Shown here one piece after another: positions 8,691 to 16,973 of a stretch of DNA of 64,000 nucleotides. Under the pieces are notes generated by a model. The model ran no database searches. It was not told the DNA's origin and worked only from the letters and a program-made list of their open reading frames with translations. This DNA is from Modestobacter muralis (GTDB taxonomy: Bacteria > Actinomycetota > Actinomycetes > Mycobacteriales > Geodermatophilaceae): assembly GCF_010682105.1 (NCBI RefSeq), contig NZ_JAAGWH010000033.1, positions 1-64,000 on the forward strand, in the 5' to 3' direction. The translations under genes and the position numbers were made by a program. The number at the start of each line of letters is the position of its first letter. The stretch's first letter is position 1.

Positions 8691-9391
8691 GCACTCCCTC
8701 CACCACGCCGCAGCCGGCCGGGCCCGACGCGGGGACCGGGCGCCCGGTCTCGCGCCGGCTCACCCTGGCCGCCGCCGCGACGGCCGTGGTCGCCGCGGTC
8801 GTCGCCGCGGTCACCCTCGGCGGGGGCGGCAGCCCGCCGTCGGCCGCGGGTGCCGACGCCTCCCCGACGGGGTCGACGGCCACGACCAGCGCACCGGCGG
8901 GGGAGTCCGCGGCGCCCACGACCGCGGCGCCCGTGCCCTCCCCGCAGACGCCGACGCCCACCGGCCCGACGTCCGACGCCGACGAGGGCCCGCCCGAGCT
9001 GCCGGTCGTGCCGCTGGACGCACCCGCCCCGGTGGGCAACGGGGTCGTGGCCACGCTGCCGCGGATCGAGTCGATCGACGCCTCGGCGACCGGACCGGGC
9101 AACATCGCCGGCCCGGCGCTGCGGGTGACCGTGCAGGTCACCAACGGCACGGCGGAGCCGCTGTCGCTGGGCGGGGTGGTCACGAACCTCTACCTCGGCC
9201 CCGACCGCACGCCGGCCTCCCCGGTGGACGACCCGTCCCGGGCACCGTTCACCGGCACCGTCGCGCCCGGTGCGTCGGCGACCGGCGTCTACGTCTTCAC
9301 CGTCCCGGCCGACGCCCGCTCGGCCGTCACCGTCGAGGTCGGCTACGAGGCCGGTGCCCCGCTGCTGCAGTTCACCGGCCCGGTGGGCTGA
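8687..9391 (+). CDS. Membrane-anchored protein of unknown function in the polysaccharide operon
   Basis: A 234-residue protein with a short cytoplasmic N-terminus (SRR just before the helix), one membrane segment near residues 24-43 (LTLAAAATAVVAAVVAAVTL), and a Ser/Thr/Pro/Ala linker of about 65 residues. A compact beta-rich external domain of roughly 125 residues follows and resembles DUF4352-type extracellular folds by composition only. ATG overlaps the previous stop. Probably displayed outside the membrane; I do not recognise a catalytic motif. Terminated by the hairpin at 9437-9471. Confidence 0.75.
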   Translation: MSTPSTTPQPAGPDAGTGRPVSRRLTLAAAATAVVAAVVAAVTLGGGGSPPSAAGADASPTGSTATTSAPAGESAAPTTAAPVPSPQTPTPTGPTSDADEGPPELPVVPLDAPAPVGNGVVATLPRIESIDASATGPGNIAGPALRVTVQVTNGTAEPLSLGGVVTNLYLGPDRTPASPVDDPSRAPFTGTVAPGASATGVYVFTVPADARSAVTVEVGYEAGAPLLQFTGPVG

Positions 9392-9436
9392 CCGCTCGTC
9401 CGGGCACCCGCCCGGACGGCACCTGCTGCACTGCCC

Positions 9437-9471
9437 GAAGGGGCCGACCGCACTCCGCGGTCGGCCCCTTC
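9437..9471 (+). terminator. 15-bp perfect terminator hairpin
   Basis: GAAGGGGCCGACCGC (9437-9451) pairs exactly with 9457-9471 around ACTCC. It is the first of three consecutive inverted repeats in the 384-bp spacer 9392-9775. Confidence 0.75.
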
Positions 9472-9551
9472 CGGCGTTCCCGGCGGCACCCGCCGGGCCA
9501 GGGTGGCCCTCAGCCGCTCCGGCGCGGTCGACGCCCGCCGACCTCACCGCC

Positions 9552-9589
9552 CGACGGGCCGGTCCTCCTCCGGGAGGGCCGGCCCGTCG
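9552..9589. repeat. Second inverted repeat of the 9.4-9.6 kb spacer
   Basis: CGACGGGCCGG (9552-9562) pairs perfectly with CCGGCCCGTCG (9579-9589); the 16-nt loop is itself CCTCC/GGAGG-like. Confidence 0.45.
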
Positions 9590-9590
9590 T

Positions 9591-9619
9591 CGTGCCCGGC
9601 CCCAGGGGCGCCGGGCACG
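9591..9619. repeat. Third inverted repeat of the 9.4-9.6 kb spacer
   Basis: CGTGCCCGGC (9591-9600) pairs perfectly with GCCGGGCACG (9610-9619) around a 9-nt loop, one base after the preceding repeat. Confidence 0.45.
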
Positions 9620-9697
9620 CGGCGTCACCTCACTCACCCGATCGGTGGCCCTCCGGCGTCAGCACCACCTGATCCGGGGATGGGCGGCCCCCCCTTT

Positions 9698-9714
9698 CCC
9701 TGCGATCGTCACTC
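9698..9714 (+). promoter_or_regulatory. Second copy of the 17-mer shared with 4698-4714
   Basis: CCCTGCGATCGTCACTC, 16 of 17 bases identical to the copy upstream of the glycosylphosphotransferase gene, 61 nt before the ATG of the secreted multidomain protein. It suggests the two transcription units share a regulator or promoter class. Confidence 0.5.
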
Positions 9715-9775
9715 TCAGTACCCGTCGAGCCCGCCACGTCGGTCGGCCGTCCGCCCCGGAGCAGGGAGAGCACGA

Positions 9776-12700
9776 ATGAGTTCACCGACCGCACGCACGA
9801 CCCAGCGGGTCGTCGCGGGCCTGCTGAGCCCGCTGCTGCTGGCCGGCGCGATGACCCTCCTGCTGCCGGGTACGGCGCGCGCGGACTCCGCACCGCTGGA
9901 CGCGACGAACACCGCGACCCCACGGACGGTCACCGCCGACGCGCTGCCCACCGTGCAGATCGACGGCGTCGCCTGGTCGCAGGTCGTCGTGGGCGACACC
10001 GTCTACGTCGCCGGGAAGTTCGGCTTCGCCCGCCCGGCCGGTGCCGCGGTCGGCACCCAGCAGACGGTGCGCAACAACATGCTCGCCTACGACGTCCGCA
10101 CCGGTGCGCTGATCACCTCCTTCGCACCGGACCTCAACGGCACGGCGCTCGTGGTGACCGCCTCGCCCGACGGCTCGCGGGTCTACGTGGGCGGCGACTT
10201 CACCCGGGCCAACGGCCAGGTCCGGAACCGGGTCGCGGCCTACAGCACCTCGACCGGCGCGCTGCTGCCGGACTTCAAGCCCAGCGTCAGCGGCCAGGTC
10301 CGGGCCATCGCCGCCACGGACACGACCGTCTACCTCGGCGGCGGGATCAACGCCGTCGGCTCGACCAGCCGCAGCCGGCTCGCCGCGGTCAGCGCGAGCA
10401 ACGGCGCCCTGCTGCCCTGGGCCCCGGTCCCCGGCGTGGGTGACACGAAGGGCAACCGGCTGCCCGTCTTCGACGCCAAGGGCAACCCCACGGGCACGCT
10501 GGACACCGCCGCCAACGCCCGCACCAGCAGCGACGTCCTGTCCCTGGTCGTCACCGGTGGCGGCCGCCAGGTGGTGGCCGCCGGGCGCTTCGCCACCCTC
10601 AACGGCGTCGAGGCCACCGGCGTCGGTGCCCTCGACGCGACCACCGGGGCGACCCGGCCCTTCGCGATCAACCAGCTGTTGACCAACCAGGGCATCAACT
10701 CGGCGGTCTACAGCCTCTCCACCGACGGCACGAACGTCTACGGCACCGGCTACGACTACTACGGCCCCGGCAACCTGGAGGGGGCCTTCGCCGCGGACGC
10801 GCTCACCGGCGCGGTGCGCTGGGTCGCCGACAGCCGCGGGGACACCTACAACAGCTTCGCCGCCGGCGGAGCGGTGTACCTGGCGGCGCACACGCACGCC
10901 GCGGCGAACTTCGGCGGCTTCCCGCAGCAGGACCCGCAGGTGTTCCGGTACGCCTCGGCGCTCTCGGCCGCCGCCGCCGGCACCAACCACCGGTACGCCG
11001 ACCTGCGCGGCAACACCGCCCTCGTCGGCACGCCCGCGCCCGCCGCGCAGATCTGGGACCCCAGCTTCGCCGCCGGCGCCGTCACCGGGCAGGAGCAGGC
11101 CGGCTGGTCGGTGACCGGCAACGGCCGCTACGTCGTCTACGGCGGTGAGTTCCCCCGGGTCAACGGCGTGGAGCAGCACGGTCTCGTCCGCTTCGCCGTC
11201 CCCGGCACCGCTCCGGCGAAGATGGGGCCGACCGGCAAGGGCCTGACCCCCACCGTGACGTCGCTGACCCCGGGCACCGCCCGGGTCAGCTGGACCGAGA
11301 GCACCGACCAGGACAACGAGAACCTGACCTACCGGGTGTACCGGGACGGCGGGACGACCCCGGTGTACGAGGTGACCTCGCCCTCGCAGTGGTGGAGCAC
11401 CGACCTGCTGGCCTTCCAGGACAGCGGGCTGTCCGCCGGCACCCACACCTACCGGGTCGGCGTCGTCGACCCCTCCGGCAACAAGAACACCGGCCCCACG
11501 GTGTCGGTCACCGTGGCCGCGGGCAGCACACCGGCCCGCAGCTACACCTCCCTGGTGCGCGCCGACGGAGCCAGCGGAGCCTGGTCGCTCGGTGAGTCCA
11601 GCGGGACGGTCGCCCGGGACCGCGCCGGCGCCAACGACCTGACGCTCAACGCGGGTGTCAGCCTGCGGCAGGGCGGCGCGCTGGCCCAGGACACCGACAC
11701 GGCGGCCTCCTTCAGCGGCACCACCACCGGCTTCGCGGCCACCACCACGAAGGCCTACGGACCGCAGACGTTCAGCGTCGAGGCCTGGGTCAACACGACC
11801 ACCAAGGCCGGCGGCAAGATCATCGGCTGGGGCACCTCGGCCACCGGGACCAGCGGCAACTACGACCGGCACGTCTACATGGACACCTCCGGACGGCTGC
11901 TCTTCGGCACCTACACCGGGGCGACGGACTCGGTCACGAGCCCGCGTGCCTACAACGACGGCCGGTGGCACCACGTCGTGGCCACCCTCGGCGCGGCCGG
12001 CCAGCAGCTCTACGTCGACGGCGCGCTGGTGGCCTCCCGCGCCGACGCCACGACCGCCGAGCCCAACTACGGCTACTGGCGCATCGGCGGGGACTCCAGC
12101 TGGTCCGGCTCCCCGTGGTTCGCCGGGAAGATCGACGAGGTCGCCGTCTACCCGACGGCGCTGACCGCCGCCCAGGTCGCCGGCCACCACCGGGCCGGCA
12201 CCACCGGCACGGTTCCCAACCTGCCCCCGACCGCGTCGACCACCTCTTCGGTGACCGACCTGACCGCGGCCTTCGACGGGTCGGCCTCCCGCGACGCGGA
12301 CGGCTCCCTGACCTCCTGGGCCTGGACCTTCGGTGACGGGACGACCGGCACCGGCCGCACGACCAGCCACGCCTACAAGGCGGCAGGCACCTACGCGGTG
12401 ACGCTGACCGTCACCGACGACAAGGGCGCCACGGCGGTCCAGCGGACGTCGGTGACGGTCACCGCGCCGCCGGCCAACGTCGCGCCGACCGCGGTCGTGA
12501 CCGCAGCGGCCGCCGGCCGCACCGGCACCTTCGACGCCTCCGGGTCCACCGACACCGACGGCGAGGTCGCCCGGTTCGAATGGGACTTCGGCGACGGCAC
12601 CACCGGCACCGGTGCGCGGGCCACCCACGAGTACGCGGCGGACGGCACCTACGCGGTCACCCTCACCGTGACCGACGACGACGGCGCCACCGGCACCGCA

Positions 12701-14341
12701 CGCACGTCGCTGGTGGTCAACTCCACGGTGCTGGCCTCCGACGCCTTCGGCCGCACGGTCACCGGCGGCCTGGGCACCGCTGACCGGGGCGGTGCGTGGA
12801 CGGCTGCGGCTGGTGCGACCCGCCAGTCGGTGAAGCCCGTCGCCGCGGCGCTGGCCCTCACCGCCGGCACCAACACCGGCTCGTACCTCGGCGCGGTGTC
12901 GCAGACCAGCGTCGACCTGCGCACCACGCTGACCCTGTCGGCCCGGCCGACCGGGACCGGGGCCTCGGTGTACCTCACCGGGCGGCGGGTGGGCGCCAAC
13001 CAGGAGCAGCGGGCCCGCCTGCGCTTCCTGGCCGACGGCAGCGTCCGGGTGGCGGTCACCGAGCTGGCGGGAACCACGACGGAGTCCCTGGTCGGGGCCG
13101 AGGCCACCGTCCCGGGACTGACCTACACGGCGGGCACGCCGCTGCAGGTCGCCGTGCAGGTCACCGGCACCGGCCCGACCACCCTGTCGGCCACGGTGTG
13201 GCCGGCCGGCACGGCCCAGCCGGCCACGCCGACGGTGACCCGCACCAGCACCACGGCGTCCCTGCAGGCCGCCGGGTCGATCGGCGTCAGCGGCTACCTG
13301 GCCGGCAGCGCCACCGCCCCGGTCACGGTCACGGTGGGCACGCTCACCGCCGCACCCGCCGGCGCCACCCCGGCGCCGGCGCCGGCACCCGCCCCGGCAC
13401 CGGTCAACGCGAAGCCGACGGCGGTGGCCACGTCCTCGACGGCGGACCTCACCGCCACCCTCGACGGCAGCGGCTCCACCGACACCGACGGCACGGTGAC
13501 CGCCTGGTCCTGGGCGTTCGGGGACGGGGCGAGCGCCGACGGTGCCACGGTCACGCACACCTACGCCGCGGCCGGCACCTACCCGGTCACGCTGACCGTG
13601 ACCGACGACGACGGGGCCACCGCGAGCGTCGTCCGCCAGGTGCCGGTCACCGCCCCGGCCGCACCGGCCCCGGAGCCGGAGCCGACGCCGCCGGGTGCCC
13701 CGGCCGCCGTCGCCTCGGACGCCTTCGGCCGGACGGTCACCGGCGGGCTGGGCACCGCCGACCTCGGCGGCGCCTGGACCGCCACGGCCGGGGCGGCCCG
13801 GCAGTCGGTGACCCCGGGCCAGGCCGTGTTCGGCCTGACCCCGGGCACCAACACCGGGTCCGTGCTGACCGCGGTCAGCCGCACCGACGCCGACGTGCGG
13901 ACCCGCTTCTCCTCCACGACGACACCGGGCGGGACGGGCACCTCCGTGTACGTGGTGGGCCGCCGCGTGGCCGCGAACCAGGAGTACCGGGCGCGGGTGC
14001 GGCTGCTGGCCGACGGCAGCATCGGCGTCGGGGTCACCCGGCTCGCCGGGACCGGCACCGAGACGCTGCTGGGCGCCGACGTCGTCCTGCCCGGCCGGTA
14101 CACCAGCGGCCAGGAGCTCGCCGTCCGGTTCACCGTCCGCGGCACCGGGACGACCGACCTCGCGGTCACCGTGTGGCCGGCCGGCTCGCCGGAGCCGACG
14201 ACACCCACCGTCGCGCGCACCGACACCACCGCCTCGCTGCAGGCCGCGGGCTCGGTCGGGCTGCTCGGCTACCTCTCCGGCTCCGCGACCGGCCCGGCGA
14301 CGCTGCGGTTCGGGGACCTCACCGTGCGGCCCGTCGCCTGA
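9776..14341 (+). CDS. Large secreted multidomain surface protein (beta-propeller, FnIII, LamG, PKD)
   Basis: A 1521-residue exported protein. A Sec signal peptide ends near TARA-DS (about residue 36). Residues about 60-478 form repeats of the type RVYVGGDFTRANG with NRVAAYSTSTGALL, a delta-60/DUF5122-like beta-propeller. FnIII-like sequence lies around 486-582 and a LamG/concanavalin-like domain around 590-812 (FSVEAWVNTTTKAGG). PKD domains sit near 818-900, 903-982 and 1212-1295 (WTFGDGT, HAYKAAGTYAVTLTVTD). Two copies of a roughly 200-residue module (DAFGRTVTGGLGTAD) follow the second and third PKD domains. No sortase motif or transmembrane tail is seen. Likely binds or organises the exopolysaccharide; catalytic activity is not evident. 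ATG 9776 follows GGGAGAG. Confidence 0.85.
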   Translation: MSSPTARTTQRVVAGLLSPLLLAGAMTLLLPGTARADSAPLDATNTATPRTVTADALPTVQIDGVAWSQVVVGDTVYVAGKFGFARPAGAAVGTQQTVRNNMLAYDVRTGALITSFAPDLNGTALVVTASPDGSRVYVGGDFTRANGQVRNRVAAYSTSTGALLPDFKPSVSGQVRAIAATDTTVYLGGGINAVGSTSRSRLAAVSASNGALLPWAPVPGVGDTKGNRLPVFDAKGNPTGTLDTAANARTSSDVLSLVVTGGGRQVVAAGRFATLNGVEATGVGALDATTGATRPFAINQLLTNQGINSAVYSLSTDGTNVYGTGYDYYGPGNLEGAFAADALTGAVRWVADSRGDTYNSFAAGGAVYLAAHTHAAANFGGFPQQDPQVFRYASALSAAAAGTNHRYADLRGNTALVGTPAPAAQIWDPSFAAGAVTGQEQAGWSVTGNGRYVVYGGEFPRVNGVEQHGLVRFAVPGTAPAKMGPTGKGLTPTVTSLTPGTARVSWTESTDQDNENLTYRVYRDGGTTPVYEVTSPSQWWSTDLLAFQDSGLSAGTHTYRVGVVDPSGNKNTGPTVSVTVAAGSTPARSYTSLVRADGASGAWSLGESSGTVARDRAGANDLTLNAGVSLRQGGALAQDTDTAASFSGTTTGFAATTTKAYGPQTFSVEAWVNTTTKAGGKIIGWGTSATGTSGNYDRHVYMDTSGRLLFGTYTGATDSVTSPRAYNDGRWHHVVATLGAAGQQLYVDGALVASRADATTAEPNYGYWRIGGDSSWSGSPWFAGKIDEVAVYPTALTAAQVAGHHRAGTTGTVPNLPPTASTTSSVTDLTAAFDGSASRDADGSLTSWAWTFGDGTTGTGRTTSHAYKAAGTYAVTLTVTDDKGATAVQRTSVTVTAPPANVAPTAVVTAAAAGRTGTFDASGSTDTDGEVARFEWDFGDGTTGTGARATHEYAADGTYAVTLTVTDDDGATGTARTSLVVNSTVLASDAFGRTVTGGLGTADRGGAWTAAAGATRQSVKPVAAALALTAGTNTGSYLGAVSQTSVDLRTTLTLSARPTGTGASVYLTGRRVGANQEQRARLRFLADGSVRVAVTELAGTTTESLVGAEATVPGLTYTAGTPLQVAVQVTGTGPTTLSATVWPAGTAQPATPTVTRTSTTASLQAAGSIGVSGYLAGSATAPVTVTVGTLTAAPAGATPAPAPAPAPAPVNAKPTAVATSSTADLTATLDGSGSTDTDGTVTAWSWAFGDGASADGATVTHTYAAAGTYPVTLTVTDDDGATASVVRQVPVTAPAAPAPEPEPTPPGAPAAVASDAFGRTVTGGLGTADLGGAWTATAGAARQSVTPGQAVFGLTPGTNTGSVLTAVSRTDADVRTRFSSTTTPGGTGTSVYVVGRRVAANQEYRARVRLLADGSIGVGVTRLAGTGTETLLGADVVLPGRYTSGQELAVRFTVRGTGTTDLAVTVWPAGSPEPTTPTVARTDTTASLQAAGSVGLLGYLSGSATGPATLRFGDLTVRPVA

Positions 14342-14372
14342 CCGCACCCGCTCGACCACCCCTCGCGGGTGA

Positions 14373-14402
14373 GGCCCGGTCCCGCTGCGGCGGGGCCGGG
14401 CC
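14373..14402 (+). terminator. 13-bp hairpin after the secreted protein
   Basis: Bases 14373-14385 pair with 14390-14402 (one G-U pair) around TGCG, 32 nt after the stop. Confidence 0.6.
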
Positions 14403-14412
14403 CTCGCGCTGT

Positions 14413-14418
14413 CACGAT
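14413..14418 (+). promoter_or_regulatory. Leaderless-type -10 hexamer for the flippase-like gene
   Basis: CACGAT (nAnnnT) ends 6 nt before GTG 14425, and no Shine-Dalgarno is present. Same geometry as the leaderless set described in the findings. Confidence 0.4.
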
Positions 14419-14424
14419 GGGCCG

Positions 14425-15687
14425 GTGAGGGGTCTGCTGCGCGTGCTGCGCCGCCCGGCCACGGGCGCGCTGACCGCCCAGGGCACCCAGGCGCTGGCCG
14501 GGCTGGTCCTGCAGGTGGCCGCCGCCCGCTCGCTGGGCGCCGCCGGTCTGGCCACCTTCGCCCTCCTCTACGGACTCGTCGTGCTGGCCACCGCCGTCTG
14601 CAGCGGGCTGGTCGGCGACTCGCTCACCGTCCTGGACCGCCACGAGCCGCGCACCCGGGCCGCCCTGCTCGTCGGCGCGACCTGGGTCTGCGGCGTCGCC
14701 GGTGTGGGCGGTGCCCTGCTCGGGGTGCTGACCGGCGTGGTGCCCCCGTGGGCCGGGCTGGTGCTGGGTCTGGCCACGGCCGCCTTCATCGCCGAGGACG
14801 CGCTGCGCCGGCTGCTGATGGCCACCGGCCGTTTCTGGTCGCTGCCGGCCGTCGACGGCACGAGCCTGCTGCTGGCGCTGGGCACCCTGGGGCTGCTCCG
14901 CACGACGGGCGCGCTGGACCTCACCGACTTCCTCCTCGCCCTGCTGGTCGGCCAGGCCGGCGCCGCGCTGGTGGCCTGGCCGCTCCTGCCGGCGCACGAG
15001 CGTCCCCGCGGCCCGTGGCGCGGGCCCGCGCTGCGGGTGGTGGCCGCCTTCGGCGTCTGGCGGGCCGCGGCGCAGGCGATCCGGCCGGCGCTGCTGACCG
15101 TGCTGCGGCTGCTGGTGGTCGCGGTGGCGGGGGCGGCGGCGTACGGGCCGCTCGAGGCCGCCCGGGTCTACACGGCCCCGACCCTGGTGCTGGTCGCCGG
15201 GCTCGGCTCCTGGCTGCTGCCGCACTTCGTCGCGCTGCAGGCCGCCGGCCCCGCCGCCGGGCTCCGGTACGCCGACCGGGCCGCCGCCGGCCTGGCGCTG
15301 GCGGTCGCCGGTCTCGGCGGGGCCGCGGTGCTCGTGCTGCCGTGGCTGGGCCCCGCGCTCACCGGCGGCGACTACCCCGTGCCGGTGGGGGCCGTCGTGG
15401 GGTGGACGGCCTACGCGGTCGCCTCGGCGGTGCTGCTGCCCTACTCCGGGCTCGCCTCGGTGCACCGCAGGCAGCGCCGGGTGCTCGCCCTGCGGTCGCT
15501 GGAGCTCCTGTCGCTGGTCGCCGTGCTCGCGCTCGTGCTCCTGGTGCCCGGGGGCGCCGGCTGGGCGCCCGCCGCGCTGGCGCTGGGTCCGCTGCTGGCC
15601 GCCGTCGCGGTACGGCGCCTGGTGCTGGTGCCGCTGCTGTCCCCCCGGGCCGAGGCCGGCACCACCGCCGCACCCGTCCCGGCCTGA
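14425..15687 (+). CDS. Polysaccharide flippase-like integral membrane protein (Wzx/MATE-like)
   Basis: A 420-residue protein made almost entirely of hydrophobic helices (about 12), with charged residues limited to short loops such as RPALLTVLRLLVVAV and EAARVYTAPTLVLVAG. The pattern fits the MOP-superfamily polysaccharide exporters, which carry lipid-linked repeat units across the membrane. No diagnostic short motif exists for this family, so the assignment rests on topology and on its place between glycosyltransferase, polymerase and Wzz-like genes. GTG 14425 has no Shine-Dalgarno but has a CACGAT hexamer 6 nt upstream. It converges on the GT4 gene. Confidence 0.75.
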   Translation: MRGLLRVLRRPATGALTAQGTQALAGLVLQVAAARSLGAAGLATFALLYGLVVLATAVCSGLVGDSLTVLDRHEPRTRAALLVGATWVCGVAGVGGALLGVLTGVVPPWAGLVLGLATAAFIAEDALRRLLMATGRFWSLPAVDGTSLLLALGTLGLLRTTGALDLTDFLLALLVGQAGAALVAWPLLPAHERPRGPWRGPALRVVAAFGVWRAAAQAIRPALLTVLRLLVVAVAGAAAYGPLEAARVYTAPTLVLVAGLGSWLLPHFVALQAAGPAAGLRYADRAAAGLALAVAGLGGAAVLVLPWLGPALTGGDYPVPVGAVVGWTAYAVASAVLLPYSGLASVHRRQRRVLALRSLELLSLVAVLALVLLVPGGAGWAPAALALGPLLAAVAVRRLVLVPLLSPRAEAGTTAAPVPA

Positions 15688-15725
15688 CCGCCCGGGTCAC
15701 CCGGGTTGCCGGGTCACCCGAGTCG

Positions 15726-15739
15726 CCCGGTCGACCGGG
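15726..15739. terminator. Palindromic convergent spacer
   Basis: CCCGGTCGACCGGG is a 14-bp perfect palindrome in the 69-bp spacer between convergent genes. The spacer also has two direct copies of CGGGTCACCCG. Probably a bidirectional terminator. Confidence 0.45.
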
Positions 15740-15756
15740 TGGCCCCGGGCGAGCGG

Positions 15757-16890
15757 TCAGCGGGCGGTGCGCTCGACGACCGCGGTCACCGCGTCCTGGT
15801 AGCGCTGCCGGCTGAACCGGCGCAGCGCCGACTCCCGGCCGGCGGCGGCCAGCGAGCGGGCCAGCCCGGCGTCGTCGAGCAGCGAGCCGACCGCCCGGGC
15901 GAGGTCGGCGGGATCGCCGGGGGTGACCAGCAGGCCGGTCTCCCCGTCGGTGACGATCTCCCGCAGCCCCTGCACCGCCGAGACGACGACCGGGCGGCCG
16001 GCCAGCTGGGCCTCCACCGCGGTGTTGCCGAACGGCTCGGCCCGCGAGGGCACCAGGACGACGTCGGCCTGCGCGAGCGCGGGCCAGGTGGGGGAGGTGT
16101 ACCCGGCGAACTCGACGGCGCCGGCGAGGTCGGGGCGGGCCGCGCGCTCGCGCAGCTGCTCCTCGAACCACTCGTAGCCGGGGAACACCGTGCCGCACAG
16201 CTGCAGGACGACGTCGCGGCCCTCCGCACGCAGCAGCCCGGCCGCCTCGAGGGCGACGTCGGTGCCCTTGCGCGGGGCGAGCCGGCCCACGAGCACGACG
16301 CGGCGCGGTCCGGTCGGGGCCGTGACCGGGGGCAGCGGCTCCGGCGGCCCGGCGACGCCGTTGTGCACCACCTCGGTGCGCCGCCGCAGGGCGGGCACCG
16401 CACGCAGCAGCGTGGCCGCGGCGGCGTTGCTGTTGACCACCACCGTGCGGGCCAGCAGCAGCGGGGCGTTGAGCAGGACACCGACCAGGCGGGGGGCGTC
16501 GTCCTCGGCCTCGTGCACGTGGCAGAGGGCCGGCCGCCCGGCGAGCCGGGCCGCGACCAGCCACAGCGGCACGGTGACGGTGTTGACGTAGACGACGGCG
16601 GGGTCCAGGGAGCGCAGCCGCCGGACCATCACCGGCAGCGCGCGGCTGGTGTCGACCACCAGGCCGAGCAACCCCGCCGGGCGCAGCAGCGACTTGCGCA
16701 GCACCGGCACGGGGAGCAGCTCCACCGCGGCCCCGGCGGCCTCGAGCCGGGCGCGCAGCGGGCCGTCGCCGGGGAGCGCCACGACGACCTCCCAGCCGGC
16801 GGCGGTCAGCCCGCCCACGCTCTCCACCAGCTGGAGGTCCGAGCCGTAGAGGTCGGCCGACGGGTGTGCGACGAGCACCGTCCTGCGCAC
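15757..16890 (-). CDS. Glycosyltransferase family 4
   Basis: A 377-residue GT-B fold transferase that probably adds a sugar to the polymer repeat. The N-terminal domain starts LVAHPSADLYGSDLQLVESV; the C-terminal domain has VVLVGRLAPRKG, and the EPFGNTAVEAQLAG stretch carrying the GT4 E-x7-E motif that binds the nucleotide sugar. GTG 16890 is preceded by GAGGAGATCAC, a good ribosome binding site. It is the last of three minus-strand genes (Wzz-like, polymerase, GT4). Confidence 0.88.
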   Translation of the reverse strand: MRRTVLVAHPSADLYGSDLQLVESVGGLTAAGWEVVVALPGDGPLRARLEAAGAAVELLPVPVLRKSLLRPAGLLGLVVDTSRALPVMVRRLRSLDPAVVYVNTVTVPLWLVAARLAGRPALCHVHEAEDDAPRLVGVLLNAPLLLARTVVVNSNAAAATLLRAVPALRRRTEVVHNGVAGPPEPLPPVTAPTGPRRVVLVGRLAPRKGTDVALEAAGLLRAEGRDVVLQLCGTVFPGYEWFEEQLRERAARPDLAGAVEFAGYTSPTWPALAQADVVLVPSRAEPFGNTAVEAQLAGRPVVVSAVQGLREIVTDGETGLLVTPGDPADLARAVGSLLDDAGLARSLAAAGRESALRRFSRQRYQDAVTAVVERTAR

Positions 16891-16973
16891 GTGATCTCCT
16901 CGTTCCGGTCTCCCGGGCCGTGCCCGGGTCGTGCGGGGGAGCCCCCGACCCGTCGTCGGGAGGGGGCGGGTCG

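Noticed and set aside
9782-14359. 1525-codon open frame antisense to the secreted PKD protein
   Set aside because: Low-complexity Gly/Arg/Ala product; the plus frame has a signal peptide and recognisable domains.
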